A stretch of 46,482 nucleotides of DNA from an uncultured Gammaproteobacteria bacterium (lineage in GTDB: Bacteria; Pseudomonadota; Gammaproteobacteria; GCA-001735895). Location of the stretch: contig CALCSG010000225.1 of assembly GCA_937894085.1 (NCBI GenBank), forward strand, positions 1-46,482, in the 5' to 3' direction. Position numbers and translations under genes: made by a program. The notes beneath the pieces were generated by a model, which was not told the DNA's origin, did no database searches, and saw only the letters and a list, made by a program, of their open reading frames with translations. This document shows positions 1 to 8,584 of this stretch, in pieces; the first letter of the stretch is position 1, and each line of letters starts with the position of its first letter.

Positions 1-64
1 TCCTCTCACATCAGTGATTTTTTTCTTGCAAGAACGGAGTGGGTCCATATATGGCTTTAGCTTA

Positions 65-1411
65 TTAAGCAAAGGCATAATTCCCTTTTAAATGCTTTTT
101 AACATTAAACATAGCTAAATCAGACTCTGTTCTTAATTCGCGAAAACTATTCCCATTATCAGGAAAAATGGCAATACCAATACTTAAGCTGAGCCCTAAC
201 TTTATCCCGGAAACTGAGACACCTGGAGCATTTTCCTTAATCAACTGAGAGGCAACTTTTTCTATCTGAGACCTGTCATTATAATCAGTTACTATCAAAC
301 AGAATTCATCGCCACCCAGGCGCGCAAAATACTCATTACTTCTCTGAGATTTTTTTAAGCTATCCGCAAAATTTTTAAGAGCCGCATCACCTGTATCATG
401 ACTAAATTCATCATTTACTTTCTTAAAATCATCAATATCAAAATACAGAAATGCAAATTTAGATTTTTCTTTAGTTGATCGAATTATTTCCTTTTCAATA
501 TATTGCTCAAGAATTCTACGATTTGGCAAATCGGTAAGTGAGTCAGTATGAGCCATTTTTTCAAGCTTTGCTTCTAGCGTTTTTCTCCTTTCGATATCAT
601 TGAGCAGTTTCTTATTTATTGTTGCAATTTGCATTGTTCGCTGTTTCACCTGCTCTTCCAGGTTCCTCTTATGCTCTTCAAGGTCTTCATTTAAGCTTCT
701 CAATGAATATTGTGAGCGAGCCAATTTTTTTATCAGCGATTCAAATGTTTTTGCAATAACCCCAATCTCATCTTTGCGGGTTACCAGGATGGAAGAAGCT
801 GTACTAATACGCTCCAGACTGGCTTCACTTATACTCTTTAATAACGCATTGACAGGTTTATTAAACTGATACCAAAGTAGAAAAAAAAGTAGCGTTATAC
901 CTATAATAATCGATATAAAATTATAAATTAAGATTGATGACCCAAGTTTCGAAACTTCAAATTCGATAACTTCAGAATCAAGTATTACGAGTATATTCGC
1001 TACAGGTGGCTCGCCTACTGCCCTGGTAATATGCAGTAATTCAATGGGCAGTGGATTGTTTGAATCATTCTCCAGATTTTTTTTTGCTAATTTGTCATAG
1101 CTCTCATTGATAGTACTTTCATACAGTAGTTTACCGTACAGATGGGTTATAGCTATGTACTTAATACTCTGATTATTAGAGACAATTTCGTTTAACTGTT
1201 TCTCAAACCCGGAAAATTCATCGATATATATCCCCAGATCTAACAAACGATTTACCTGGCTGGATAGTTCGAGGGCAGCTATCTCACCTCTTTCCAGCAG
1301 TAAGTTCTCAAAATGCTCCCGGTACTCCTTTGTAACAAATGTAATGTTAATTAATATGGCGACAATAATCGAAAACAAGGTTAACAACAGCAGTCGTACC
1401 CTCAATGACAT
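65..1411 (-). CDS. Membrane-bound diguanylate cyclase (HAMP-GGDEF)
   Basis: Predicted inner-membrane enzyme making cyclic di-GMP from two GTP. A first membrane segment lies near residues 7-29, a periplasmic part of about 130 residues follows, a second segment is near 160-182, then a HAMP-like linker, a coiled coil (about 235-285) and a GGDEF domain from about 288 to the end. The active-site signature RLGGDEF is intact at about 364-370, so catalysis is expected. The inhibitory I-site position reads RSNE rather than RxxD, so product feedback through that site may be lost. It starts 3 nt after the stop of the periplasmic binding protein gene, so the two are probably co-transcribed and the binding protein may deliver the signal to the periplasmic part. 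No EAL or HD-GYP domain is present. Domain call is sure; the input signal is unknown. Confidence 0.93.
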   Translation of the reverse strand: MSLRVRLLLLTLFSIIVAILINITFVTKEYREHFENLLLERGEIAALELSSQVNRLLDLGIYIDEFSGFEKQLNEIVSNNQSIKYIAITHLYGKLLYESTINESYDKLAKKNLENDSNNPLPIELLHITRAVGEPPVANILVILDSEVIEFEVSKLGSSILIYNFISIIIGITLLFFLLWYQFNKPVNALLKSISEASLERISTASSILVTRKDEIGVIAKTFESLIKKLARSQYSLRSLNEDLEEHKRNLEEQVKQRTMQIATINKKLLNDIERRKTLEAKLEKMAHTDSLTDLPNRRILEQYIEKEIIRSTKEKSKFAFLYFDIDDFKKVNDEFSHDTGDAALKNFADSLKKSQRSNEYFARLGGDEFCLIVTDYNDRSQIEKVASQLIKENAPGVSVSGIKLGLSLSIGIAIFPDNGNSFRELRTESDLAMFNVKKHLKGNYAFA

Positions 1412-1414
1412 AAT

Positions 1415-2458
1415 CTATTTATCCCAGCTAAAATCCGTAATTATTTTCGATGACAGTAATATATCCGTATCTACCTTGAGACCAAGCTTTCGAGCTCGTG
1501 CCATATTGACGATAGGAATACCAATTTTACTAGATGTGATTGGTATCTGCTGCGGAGGTACTTTATCAACAAGAATTTGACGGGCCATATCCCCGGCTAA
1601 AAAGCCCTGTTCATACCCGGAAACGGCTACCGCACATAACGTTCCCAATTCCACCCGGGATTGCCAAAAAGCAAAATCAGGAACAGTACTATTTTGCTGA
1701 GTCCATTTTAAAACTGATTCAAAATTTTCATTCTGCTGGTTGTCATTGACGAAATTGAAAACGCCTAATAAGGCAATGGCATCAACGCTACCCTGATACG
1801 ATAATATTTTTTCCTTATAGTCCGAATAAGTCTGTATCAACGCCCAGTCAATCACTGTAATCTGAGGCAGGTCTCGCAGTTGATTTCTAATTCTTGACAT
1901 AACACCTTTCCAGGTTGGATCACTGTCAACAACAATAGCTATTTTTTTGATATTGGGGGATAGTCGATTCAATAAGTTCAAAGTTGCTTTGAAATGCTCC
2001 TGCTCGATGACACCCGTTATATTACTTGAACCAATAAAGCCATATTCTGATGGATCACGATTGACCCCGCTGAAAACAATTGGAATATCGCTATTAACAT
2101 AGTCTTTAGCCAGATACTGCTGAGCATTATCATCATTGGTATAAATAAGATGAGGCCTCCACTTCGAAATAATGTTTTTTGCGTCATTAATTTTTTTTAA
2201 AATACGCCCCTCATCATTATCTCTTTTGGTATCAAGTTCTATAATCTGGTATTCAATTTCCTGATCTGCCAGGGCTGATTTAAATCCCTGCAACTGATCT
2301 CTATTCCATACCCAACCAGAGTGGTAACTCATAACATGCAGAATCCGCAGAGGCTCAGCAATAGCCATCGGACTAGAAAAGACAAGGAACAAAGAACATG
2401 TGGTGTAAAACACTCTGCTCACAAATGAGCAATTACAATACTTTTGAAAGATTTTCAT
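1415..2458 (-). CDS. Periplasmic ABC-type substrate-binding protein (ABC_sub_bind family)
   Basis: A 347-residue protein with an N-terminal signal peptide (hydrophobic stretch ending SSPMAIA before EPL) and a body resembling the ABC_sub_bind (PF04392) family: the opening ILHVMSYHSGWVW and the later segment IPIVFSGVNRDP are typical of these two-lobed binding proteins. No permease or ATPase gene is adjacent; the next gene 3 nt downstream is a membrane diguanylate cyclase. That arrangement suggests a sensor role, with ligand binding passed to the cyclase periplasmic domain, rather than transport. This is inference from gene order; comparable pairs such as NspS-MbaA in Vibrio use a periplasmic binding protein to control a GGDEF-EAL protein. 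Ligand unknown. Confidence 0.85.
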   Translation of the reverse strand: MKIFQKYCNCSFVSRVFYTTCSLFLVFSSPMAIAEPLRILHVMSYHSGWVWNRDQLQGFKSALADQEIEYQIIELDTKRDNDEGRILKKINDAKNIISKWRPHLIYTNDDNAQQYLAKDYVNSDIPIVFSGVNRDPSEYGFIGSSNITGVIEQEHFKATLNLLNRLSPNIKKIAIVVDSDPTWKGVMSRIRNQLRDLPQITVIDWALIQTYSDYKEKILSYQGSVDAIALLGVFNFVNDNQQNENFESVLKWTQQNSTVPDFAFWQSRVELGTLCAVAVSGYEQGFLAGDMARQILVDKVPPQQIPITSSKIGIPIVNMARARKLGLKVDTDILLSSKIITDFSWDK

Positions 2459-3043
2459 AACCCAGTTAATTAAACCTCATAAAAACTAAAATACAGCAGA
2501 ATTTAAGCCCGCATCATTATTAGGAAAGACAACGCATTATACTTCATGTAAAAAGCCTCCTTTGCTTTAAAAAACACCTCCTGTTGAACATTTGCGGGTA
2601 GATTTGACAGATTTTTATTATAAGTCTTTGATATTCAGGTAAATACCGAGCGATAGCTCGTCCTTATTTCTCAAACTCAAAAACTAGATGCAGTTTTTAG
2701 AAAAAAATTAAACCAAACTCTAAACATCTATTTTAAAATCATATCCAGATATCGAAATTATTCTGAAATTTCTTTCAAATATATACCGATACAATTATCG
2801 ATGCGAGCTGTAATCTCTCATATTGTTTTAAAAGGCATGGTTTACGCGGGCATTCTCACATCGCCATTTTATAACTTTCGAAATAACCGATTAGAGCATG
2901 GATAACCCGCCAGTACACAAGGCAAGCAACAGTTGGGTCAAAATCTATTTACAGATGCAATAAGAAGAGAGGGGGATTTCTGACTTATGGAGACCATAAG
3001 CCAGAATTTACTACTGTAATTAAGCTGAGGATTCCCGGGCTAA
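2459..3043. other. Intergenic region, no gene seen
   Basis: About 585 bases between the binding-protein gene start and the slyD stop. It should contain the promoter of the minus-strand binding protein/cyclase operon and the 3' end of slyD. A short perfect 7-bp hairpin (CTTATGG/CCATAAG, 2984-3000) lies below slyD but has no T tract. No convincing open reading frame was found. Confidence 0.5.
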
Positions 3044-3526
3044 TTAATGATGATGGCCTTCTGGACCATGTACATGACCGTGTTCAATTTCTACCTCTTC
3101 TGCAGCTCTTATCCCCATGACCTCAACATCAAAATGAAGTTCAATACCTGCTAAAGCATGATTAGAATCAATTTTTACAGAGTCATCTGAAACTTCTAAA
3201 ACGGTAACAGTAATGGTTTCGCCATTAGGGCCTTCAGCATGGAAAACCATACCGGGTTCAATTTCCTGGTCTTCCGGAAACATTTCACGAGGCACTTCTT
3301 CTACCCGGCTATCATCACGTAATCCATATCCATCTTCGGGAGCTACTTTAACGGTGAACTTGTCGCCCACAGCTTTATCGGTTAACTCTTTCTCAAGACC
3401 TGGAATAATATTTTGCGCGCCATGCAGGTAAACAAAACTGCCATCCTGCGCCTGATCAATAACCTCACCCTCATTATCAGTCAATGTATAGTTAAGGGTT
3501 ACGACGTGTTTGTCCTCTATTTTCAT
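3044..3526 (-). CDS. slyD: FKBP-type peptidyl-prolyl cis-trans isomerase SlyD
   Basis: Cytoplasmic proline isomerase and chaperone that also binds nickel and helps hydrogenase maturation in enterobacteria. The 160-residue protein has the SlyD layout: split FKBP domain (residues about 1-70 and 125-145, with the motif FVYLHGAQNIIPGLEKEL) around an insert-in-flap chaperone domain (about 70-125). The C-terminus ends in a short His-rich tail (HGHVHGPEGHHH), a metal-binding feature, much shorter than the E. coli tail. Starts at ATG. It stands alone, with the HDOD gene about 100 bases upstream on the same strand. No hydrogenase genes are visible, so a general folding role is as likely as nickel delivery. 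Confidence 0.95.
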   Translation of the reverse strand: MKIEDKHVVTLNYTLTDNEGEVIDQAQDGSFVYLHGAQNIIPGLEKELTDKAVGDKFTVKVAPEDGYGLRDDSRVEEVPREMFPEDQEIEPGMVFHAEGPNGETITVTVLEVSDDSVKIDSNHALAGIELHFDVEVMGIRAAEEVEIEHGHVHGPEGHHH

Positions 3527-3624
3527 AATTTCAATCTACCAGCTAATAAAAAAGGGCCCACCATACAGAAAAAAATCACTTTACGGTACCCCCTCAGAAA
3601 ATAATTTACACTGATTTAGACGGG

Positions 3625-4854
3625 TTAAAGATGCAGCATTCTTTCAATTTCCTGAATTTCTTTATTCGACTCCTTAATCAACCTGATACTTTCAACCGGT
3701 CCCATATTCAGTTTACTGAATGCCGGAATTTTAGATATTGGGGGCATACCATTCATTTCTGCAGACCCCATTAAACTATGGAATTGAGCCACAATAACCA
3801 GGTCACACAAATCAGCTTTGTCACTGGCATTCCTGAACCAGTCTTCACATTCTTCTGCCACGGTGACCATTTCCTCACTAAAATTCCATTTATGCATCAA
3901 CAAACCGGTGATCTGAGGTCGCATCGTACGGATGGTATCTTCAATCATTTCAGAGTCGGAAGAGCTATCATATTGCTGCAGGTACTCAACGATCACGATA
4001 ACGCCCAAATCATGCATCAAACCTGCCAGCATGGCCTGTTCAGGGTCAAATAAACCCGTCGTTTTAGCGAGTACACGACTGATAGCAGCAACTTTTCGGC
4101 TATGTTCCCATAATTTTTTCATGCGCGTTATGACACCGCTAGACAGACTTTTGAACAATTCATTCGCCGCATATGCCATGACCTGTTTATAAGTCGTTTG
4201 TAACCCCAGGCGCACGATAGCAGCCTGTAAAGTAGTCGTAGGGGCCACTCCCTGGTATACAGGGCTATTTGCGATCTTAATTAACTTACCGGTAATCGCC
4301 GGATCAGTCATAATAATGCCTGCCAACTGTGCAGCATCGGCACTATCATCATTAAAGACAGATTGAATACGATGTGCAACTTCCGGCAAACTGGGTAAAT
4401 TAATACTGTCCAGCATCAAATCCTGGTATAAATGCACCGTAAAAGGATTCATCATCAGCTCACCTTCCAGCGAATGAACACTGATATCCTCTTCGCCTGT
4501 TTCTGTCTGCCGGGCAAATTCGTTGAGTAGTTTTTTATCTATTTTTAAATATTCAATCGGCCCGGCTGCCATAACCTCGTACATACTGGGACGAAGTTGT
4601 GCAACAGGGTTCAACTCATCCTGCTGAGTAAAATTTATTGTCTTTACTGCACCGTCCCTGGCGATTGTTTTGAAGTCGCCATGTAAAACAAACAGGCTGT
4701 ACTCTTCGGTACAACCAAGATCAATTAACTTTTCTTTATTACTTGCAGACTGGATAGTTAGACGGTTACATAATGACTGTAATTGCTCATCACTAAATTG
4801 CGCTAAAGGGCGCAGACGACGCAAAGTTTTCAAATTGGGCGGAGATAGGGGCAT
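3625..4854 (-). CDS. Cyclic-nucleotide-binding-like + HDOD domain signalling protein
   Basis: A 409-residue cytoplasmic protein. The N-terminal part (about 1-120) looks like a cNMP-binding/cupin domain (LRPLAQFSDEQLQSLCNRL, then a beta-rich stretch). From about 145 to 345 it has an HDOD domain, recognisable from LPSLPEVAHRIQ, IIMTDPAITGKLIKIANSPVYQG and AGLMHDLGV. HDOD domains are HD-related folds that usually lack catalytic metal ligands and act as signalling scaffolds. The start codon has no clear ribosome binding site. Transcribed in the same direction as slyD, separated by about 98 bases. The specific signal and output cannot be read from the sequence. Confidence 0.85.
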   Translation of the reverse strand: MPLSPPNLKTLRRLRPLAQFSDEQLQSLCNRLTIQSASNKEKLIDLGCTEEYSLFVLHGDFKTIARDGAVKTINFTQQDELNPVAQLRPSMYEVMAAGPIEYLKIDKKLLNEFARQTETGEEDISVHSLEGELMMNPFTVHLYQDLMLDSINLPSLPEVAHRIQSVFNDDSADAAQLAGIIMTDPAITGKLIKIANSPVYQGVAPTTTLQAAIVRLGLQTTYKQVMAYAANELFKSLSSGVITRMKKLWEHSRKVAAISRVLAKTTGLFDPEQAMLAGLMHDLGVIVIVEYLQQYDSSSDSEMIEDTIRTMRPQITGLLMHKWNFSEEMVTVAEECEDWFRNASDKADLCDLVIVAQFHSLMGSAEMNGMPPISKIPAFSKLNMGPVESIRLIKESNKEIQEIERMLHL

Positions 4855-4937
4855 AAAGGTGAATTAATTTTTTTAATATACGTCTAGTTGTATACGCTCT
4901 GGCCTAAAAGTCAACAACCTGGCTTATAAAAATATTC

Positions 4938-5348
4938 TTAAGAGTGTAGTAAGCCGTTTTTTAGCCGCTCACTGATAGAAGAGACCTGTTTTGCATCATA
5001 GGATTTAGCAAAACCTTTTCCCCACACAACATCTGGCCAATAGACATCATCGTTTCTACGACCGATCACGTGAATATGCATCTGTGAAACCACATTACCT
5101 ATCGTTGCCACATTAATTTTATGACTATCGAAATTTGACTTTATAAATTCAGACAACAGATTTATTTGTGTGCAGAGCTGATTTTGTAATGTGGCATCCA
5201 GTTGATAAAATTCAGTCTGCTGGATATGTGGCACCATAATAAACCAGGCCACTTCAGCATTTTTGTGTAATAGATAACTTATCCCTCCTAACTCAGTTAT
5301 CAGCTGGCAATCATTTAAAAGTCGTTTGTCTATTACAAAATCATTCAT
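4938..5348 (-). CDS. HIT family nucleotide hydrolase/transferase
   Basis: A 136-residue member of the histidine triad superfamily, which act on phosphate bonds of nucleotides such as Ap4A or nucleoside phosphoramidates. The active-site strand reads NVVSQMHIHVIGR, so the triad has Gln in the first place (QxHxH). To my recollection this variant is common in a proteobacterial HIT subfamily followed by a Trp-Pro segment, seen here as YWPDVVWG, so it is probably a family trait and not a defect. Starts at ATG. It lies below the outer-membrane protein gene, which has its own terminator hairpin, so it likely has its own promoter. The substrate is not deducible. Confidence 0.85.
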   Translation of the reverse strand: MNDFVIDKRLLNDCQLITELGGISYLLHKNAEVAWFIMVPHIQQTEFYQLDATLQNQLCTQINLLSEFIKSNFDSHKINVATIGNVVSQMHIHVIGRRNDDVYWPDVVWGKGFAKSYDAKQVSSISERLKNGLLHS

Positions 5349-5535
5349 TAATAGTATTTATATTTGAATATACCAACAGATAAGATAGGACATCAAATAC
5401 ATTCCCGGTTAGAAAATGAGTCCTGTATCCAGTCATGACTTAAATAAACTCATCAGTTCAGGGAGATAGAGATAATTAATATTCTTTTTGTTTTGATGAT
5501 CGCTCTCGCTCAAGCCACAATTATTTTTTAAAAAT

Positions 5536-5567
5536 AAATGGGGGTTACCATTTCATTACCCCCATTT
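5536..5567 (-). terminator. Rho-independent terminator of the outer-membrane protein gene
   Basis: A perfect 10-bp stem (AAATGGGGGT / ACCCCCATTT) with a 12-nt loop lies 9 bases past the minus-strand stop codon at 5576. Reading on the minus strand it is followed by a T-rich run (ATTTTTAAAAAA). Confidence 0.8.
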
Positions 5568-5575
5568 ATCATAGT

Positions 5576-6124
5576 TTAATAGTTAAAGATTAAATTAACA
5601 GTAAGCTGACTAATATCACCTTCATCTATACCATCACCAATATCATTTAACATTTGATACTCTACCCTGGCATGGGTACTCTCTGTCAGTTGGAAATCCA
5701 CTCCACCACCAAGAGTTAACCCAACTCCACTATCACCTTCATAGGTATCCCCAACAAAATCGACTGTAGTACTCCATAAATTAACCCCGATTTTACCAAA
5801 CACATCTAAACTATCTGTAACAGGTAAAAACCCAATACCAGCTAAAGTGAGATTGAAAACATTATGAGTAGCCAATGAAGTACCCGTCCAGTCATAAGAT
5901 GCAAATGATAACCCCATTTCATAACCTGTATTGTCAGACCGGCCACCCAGCACAAATTTAAAAACTGTTCCATCATCAACTTCAAATATTCCGTACAAAG
6001 GTTTTATATCAAAAGACGAATTCCCAAGACCAATACCCCAATAATTATCAGCGTTCGCCTGTATAGAAATCAGTGAAGATGCTAATAGAACAGCGCTACT
6101 GGCAAGATATTTAATTTTTAACAT
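5576..6124 (-). CDS. Small outer-membrane beta-barrel protein
   Basis: A 182-residue exported protein with a classic signal peptide (cleavage expected after IQANA, before DNYWG) and a mature part of alternating hydrophobic/polar strands rich in Gly, Tyr and aromatic residues. It ends in Phe-Asn-Tyr, an aromatic C-terminus as expected for BAM-assembled barrels. Segments such as KIGVNLWSTTVDF and GLTLGGGVDFQLTESTHARVEYQML match the OmpA-like/OmpW-like eight-stranded barrel superfamily. Strong ribosome binding site (AGGAG, 7 nt before ATG). Divergent from the HxlR regulator across a 367-base gap and followed by a terminator. Function is unknown; structural or small-molecule passage roles are possible. 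Confidence 0.8.
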   Translation of the reverse strand: MLKIKYLASSAVLLASSLISIQANADNYWGIGLGNSSFDIKPLYGIFEVDDGTVFKFVLGGRSDNTGYEMGLSFASYDWTGTSLATHNVFNLTLAGIGFLPVTDSLDVFGKIGVNLWSTTVDFVGDTYEGDSGVGLTLGGGVDFQLTESTHARVEYQMLNDIGDGIDEGDISQLTVNLIFNY

Positions 6125-6491
6125 GATTTTCTCCTTTTTATTAATAACAATATTCCAAAAGTCTATTAACCAATTACTTCACCCTGGCTTCTAAACTCGC
6201 CCGTTAATTTTATAGAGTTATGATCGACATGACAAAACTGATAAACTAAATAAACGTAGGAAAACAAACGCAGGTCAATACAAAAAGTTGACACAGATCA
6301 TTTTTTTTAGATATACATAAAACTGAGTGTCCTGGCTATTATGCGAATAAATAAATAACCCGGCAGAAAATCCGGCGGGGCAATGTAATATAATTTCCGA
6401 AATCAACGATACCATCTATAAAACCTATCCTTTACTGCGCGTAACGGAAAATAATAACCCTAAGAGTTAAAAGCTTAATAAAATAACTATC
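6125..6491. promoter_or_regulatory. Divergent intergenic region between barrel protein and HxlR regulator
   Basis: About 367 AT-rich bases that must hold the promoters of both flanking genes. I see no clear operator palindrome that I would assign to the HxlR protein, and no open reading frame of note. Confidence 0.45.
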
Positions 6492-7004
6492 ATGAAGATG
6501 GAAAAATTTGACCCACTCAACGGCTCTATCGCCCATGTCCTTAATTTTCTGGGCGAAGGTTGGTCAATGCTCATTATCCGCGAAGCTTTTTTTGGCATTC
6601 GGCGATTTGAAGAGTTTCAAAGCCACCTTGGCATAGCCCGCAACATCCTGACTTCCCGCCTGAAACGGTTATGCGATAACGGAATTCTCGAAAGGGTTCC
6701 CATCCGGGAAGGTGCGAAACGTCATGAATACCTGTTAACCAATAAAGGTAAGGAGCTCATGCCATTGCTGATTACTCTGACTCAATGGGGAGATAAATGG
6801 GTATATGGCAAAGGCAAAGAACCGATTATTTTTCGCGACCGTGAGAATGGTGAACCCATCAGTCCTATACAGGTGCATGCAAACTATGGGCGCACATTAC
6901 GCCCACGTGAAATGATGCCAACCGCCGGTCCAGGTGCCAATCAGCAGGCAAAACAACGGTTACAGGAACTGGCAGAACTGGCGAACGAGCTGGAGAATCA
7001 ATAA
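6492..7004 (+). CDS. HxlR family winged-helix transcriptional regulator
   Basis: A 170-residue DNA-binding protein. Residues about 8-100 form an HxlR-type winged helix (LGEGWSMLIIREAFFGIRRFEEF, then LTSRLKRLCDNGILERV, then the wing YLLTNKGKELMPLLITL). The C-terminal extension (about 105-170) contains a short domain after FRDRENGEPI that is often seen in HxlR proteins controlling redox or aldehyde stress genes. Unlike several family members with a sensing Cys near the start, the N-terminal region shows no Cys before the recognition helix. The next gene (DUF3754) lies about 150 bases downstream on the same strand. Effector and targets unknown. Confidence 0.9.
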   Translation: MKMEKFDPLNGSIAHVLNFLGEGWSMLIIREAFFGIRRFEEFQSHLGIARNILTSRLKRLCDNGILERVPIREGAKRHEYLLTNKGKELMPLLITLTQWGDKWVYGKGKEPIIFRDRENGEPISPIQVHANYGRTLRPREMMPTAGPGANQQAKQRLQELAELANELENQ

Positions 7005-7157
7005 GCCGAAACTAAACAACTTTCAGCGAAGCCTGTTTCAAGTAATCACTGTTTCTCTGGTAACTGAAGAATTTGTTGCTCGCCCAAATCAGCTTAACAG
7101 ATTTTTTTTAGCAACAATGTTAATGTGGCTGCTGCTTTATTCTGTTGTTAAATTTTT

Positions 7158-8300
7158 ATGGATACACAATCAACGATTAATCAATTTGATCATTTCATTC
7201 CGGTCAGTACCTCTCGTTTAATTGATAAATTAGCGCAAAGCGGACTTTCGGCTGCACAGATCGAAGTTATCCATAAACTCAAGCAGGTCATTTCATTTCA
7301 GTTTCATCAAAAACTGGTTGCTGTAAAAAAACACTATCAGCATCTCAATCCTGATCAGGATTTACTCATTCAACAAAACCTGTCAGCAGAAGCTGATACC
7401 TGTATTAATGACCTGCAGAAAATTCTAATCGCAGCAAATTACAGCGAATTAAATCAGCAGCAAATCGAATATGCACTGCAAAAAACTTCGCCCTACGGAC
7501 TGGAAATCAGTATTGATTTTTCTGCGTTTTCCGAAGTCAGTCTATTTTATAGAGGTAAAAGCAGCCACACGATTCAAATACGCGACTGGAAAAATTTTTA
7601 CCTGAAAAAGAAAAACGTCAACTTGATTCAATATCAGCGTTTATTTCTATTATTACGTTACCATGAACCTTCTGATAAACCCGGCTTACACCTGAAACTG
7701 TTCAAGGATATATTGCGTCCTGATCTTGAAATGCTATTCCCCGAATGCAAAATACGCATGAAAATTTTCGACAAAATCAAGCTCGCCATTACCGGTGGTG
7801 GCGGCACAGCCGGTGGAATTATTGCAACGATCGGGAAAGTAAGCGCAGCGGTAAACCCGTGGTCGATAAGCATTGCTATCGCCGGTTTTGCGATGCTGGT
7901 CTGGCGTCAGATCAGTAAAGTTTTTATACAGAAAACTCGATACATGGCAACTCTGGCACAAAATCTCTATTTTCATAACCTGGATAATAACGCCGGAGCC
8001 ATCACCTACCTGATTGATCTGGCCCGCCAGGAAGAAATTAAAGAAACTATTCTCGCTTATGCCCTGCTCAATTTAAATACCATCAATAATCAGGAGGCTC
8101 TTGACAGCAGCTGTGAGGCCTGGTTTGAACAAAATTTTGGCATAAGCATTGATTTTGATATAAGTGATGCCATGCATAAACTTCAACAATTTGACATGTT
8201 GTCAGATGATACAAGCCACATTCAATGTCGCCCCCCCCCTGAACAGATTATCGATAATCTCGAAAAGCAATGGCTGGCATTTATTCAGCTGCAAAAATAA
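7158..8300 (+). CDS. DUF3754 (TMEM143-like) protein
   Basis: A 380-residue protein matching the DUF3754 family that includes mitochondrial TMEM143. Family hallmarks visible are the opening FIPVSTSRLIDKL, the central VSLFYRGKSS, the segment LHLKLFKDILRPDLEMLFP, a Gly-rich then hydrophobic stretch (ITGGGGTAGGIIATIGK, then about 20 apolar residues, probably membrane inserting), and the highly conserved block YMATLAQNLYFHNLDNNAGA followed by EIKETILAYALL. The biochemical role is not known. It starts at an ATG without a clear ribosome binding site. A run of nine C residues near the 3' end (8231-8239) could make the last 20 codons slippage prone. Confidence 0.82.
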   Translation: MDTQSTINQFDHFIPVSTSRLIDKLAQSGLSAAQIEVIHKLKQVISFQFHQKLVAVKKHYQHLNPDQDLLIQQNLSAEADTCINDLQKILIAANYSELNQQQIEYALQKTSPYGLEISIDFSAFSEVSLFYRGKSSHTIQIRDWKNFYLKKKNVNLIQYQRLFLLLRYHEPSDKPGLHLKLFKDILRPDLEMLFPECKIRMKIFDKIKLAITGGGGTAGGIIATIGKVSAAVNPWSISIAIAGFAMLVWRQISKVFIQKTRYMATLAQNLYFHNLDNNAGAITYLIDLARQEEIKETILAYALLNLNTINNQEALDSSCEAWFEQNFGISIDFDISDAMHKLQQFDMLSDDTSHIQCRPPPEQIIDNLEKQWLAFIQLQK

Positions 8301-8338
8301 CCTGAACCTGGGTAACTAGTTAGCGTAAAAAAAGACCT

Positions 8339-8584
8339 AAAGATATTCACCACGGAGGCACGAAGAAAGACTAAATACAGGTAAAGGTAAACGGATAGAC
8401 CAGTAACTATTATCGTTTTGAAAAAATTTATTGCTATATAAGGTTTCACCTTCGTGCTCTTCGTGCCTCGACAATTGCTCCTGCATTGTTCCCGGCTTTA
8501 ACTCCTGTGTCGCCCTACCTCCTGCCTCCATGCAGTCGTACCTACGGGCATCCTGCCCTAGTTCGTGGTGAAAAAAATCTTTAA
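8339..8584. repeat. Dispersed inverted-repeat element between DUF3754 and mutY
   Basis: The ends form an imperfect inverted repeat (left AAAGATATTCACCACG; right end, read on the minus strand, AAAGATTTTTTTCACCACG). Inside are CTTCGTGCTCTTCGTGCCTC-type motifs. A related fragment (CTTCGTGCGCTTCGTGGTGA) occurs near 40570-40590, so it belongs to a dispersed family. The right end abuts the mutY stop codon. The 94-residue ORF of the track over it is not credible as a gene. Confidence 0.6.

Noticed and set aside
2984-3000. CTTATGG/CCATAAG hairpin as slyD terminator
   Set aside because: Only 7 bp and no T tract on the minus strand; insufficient for an intrinsic terminator call.
4938-5348. HIT protein considered inactive for lacking the first His of the triad
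   Set aside because: The QxHxH variant with a following Trp-Pro segment appears to be a family feature, and the central catalytic His is present.
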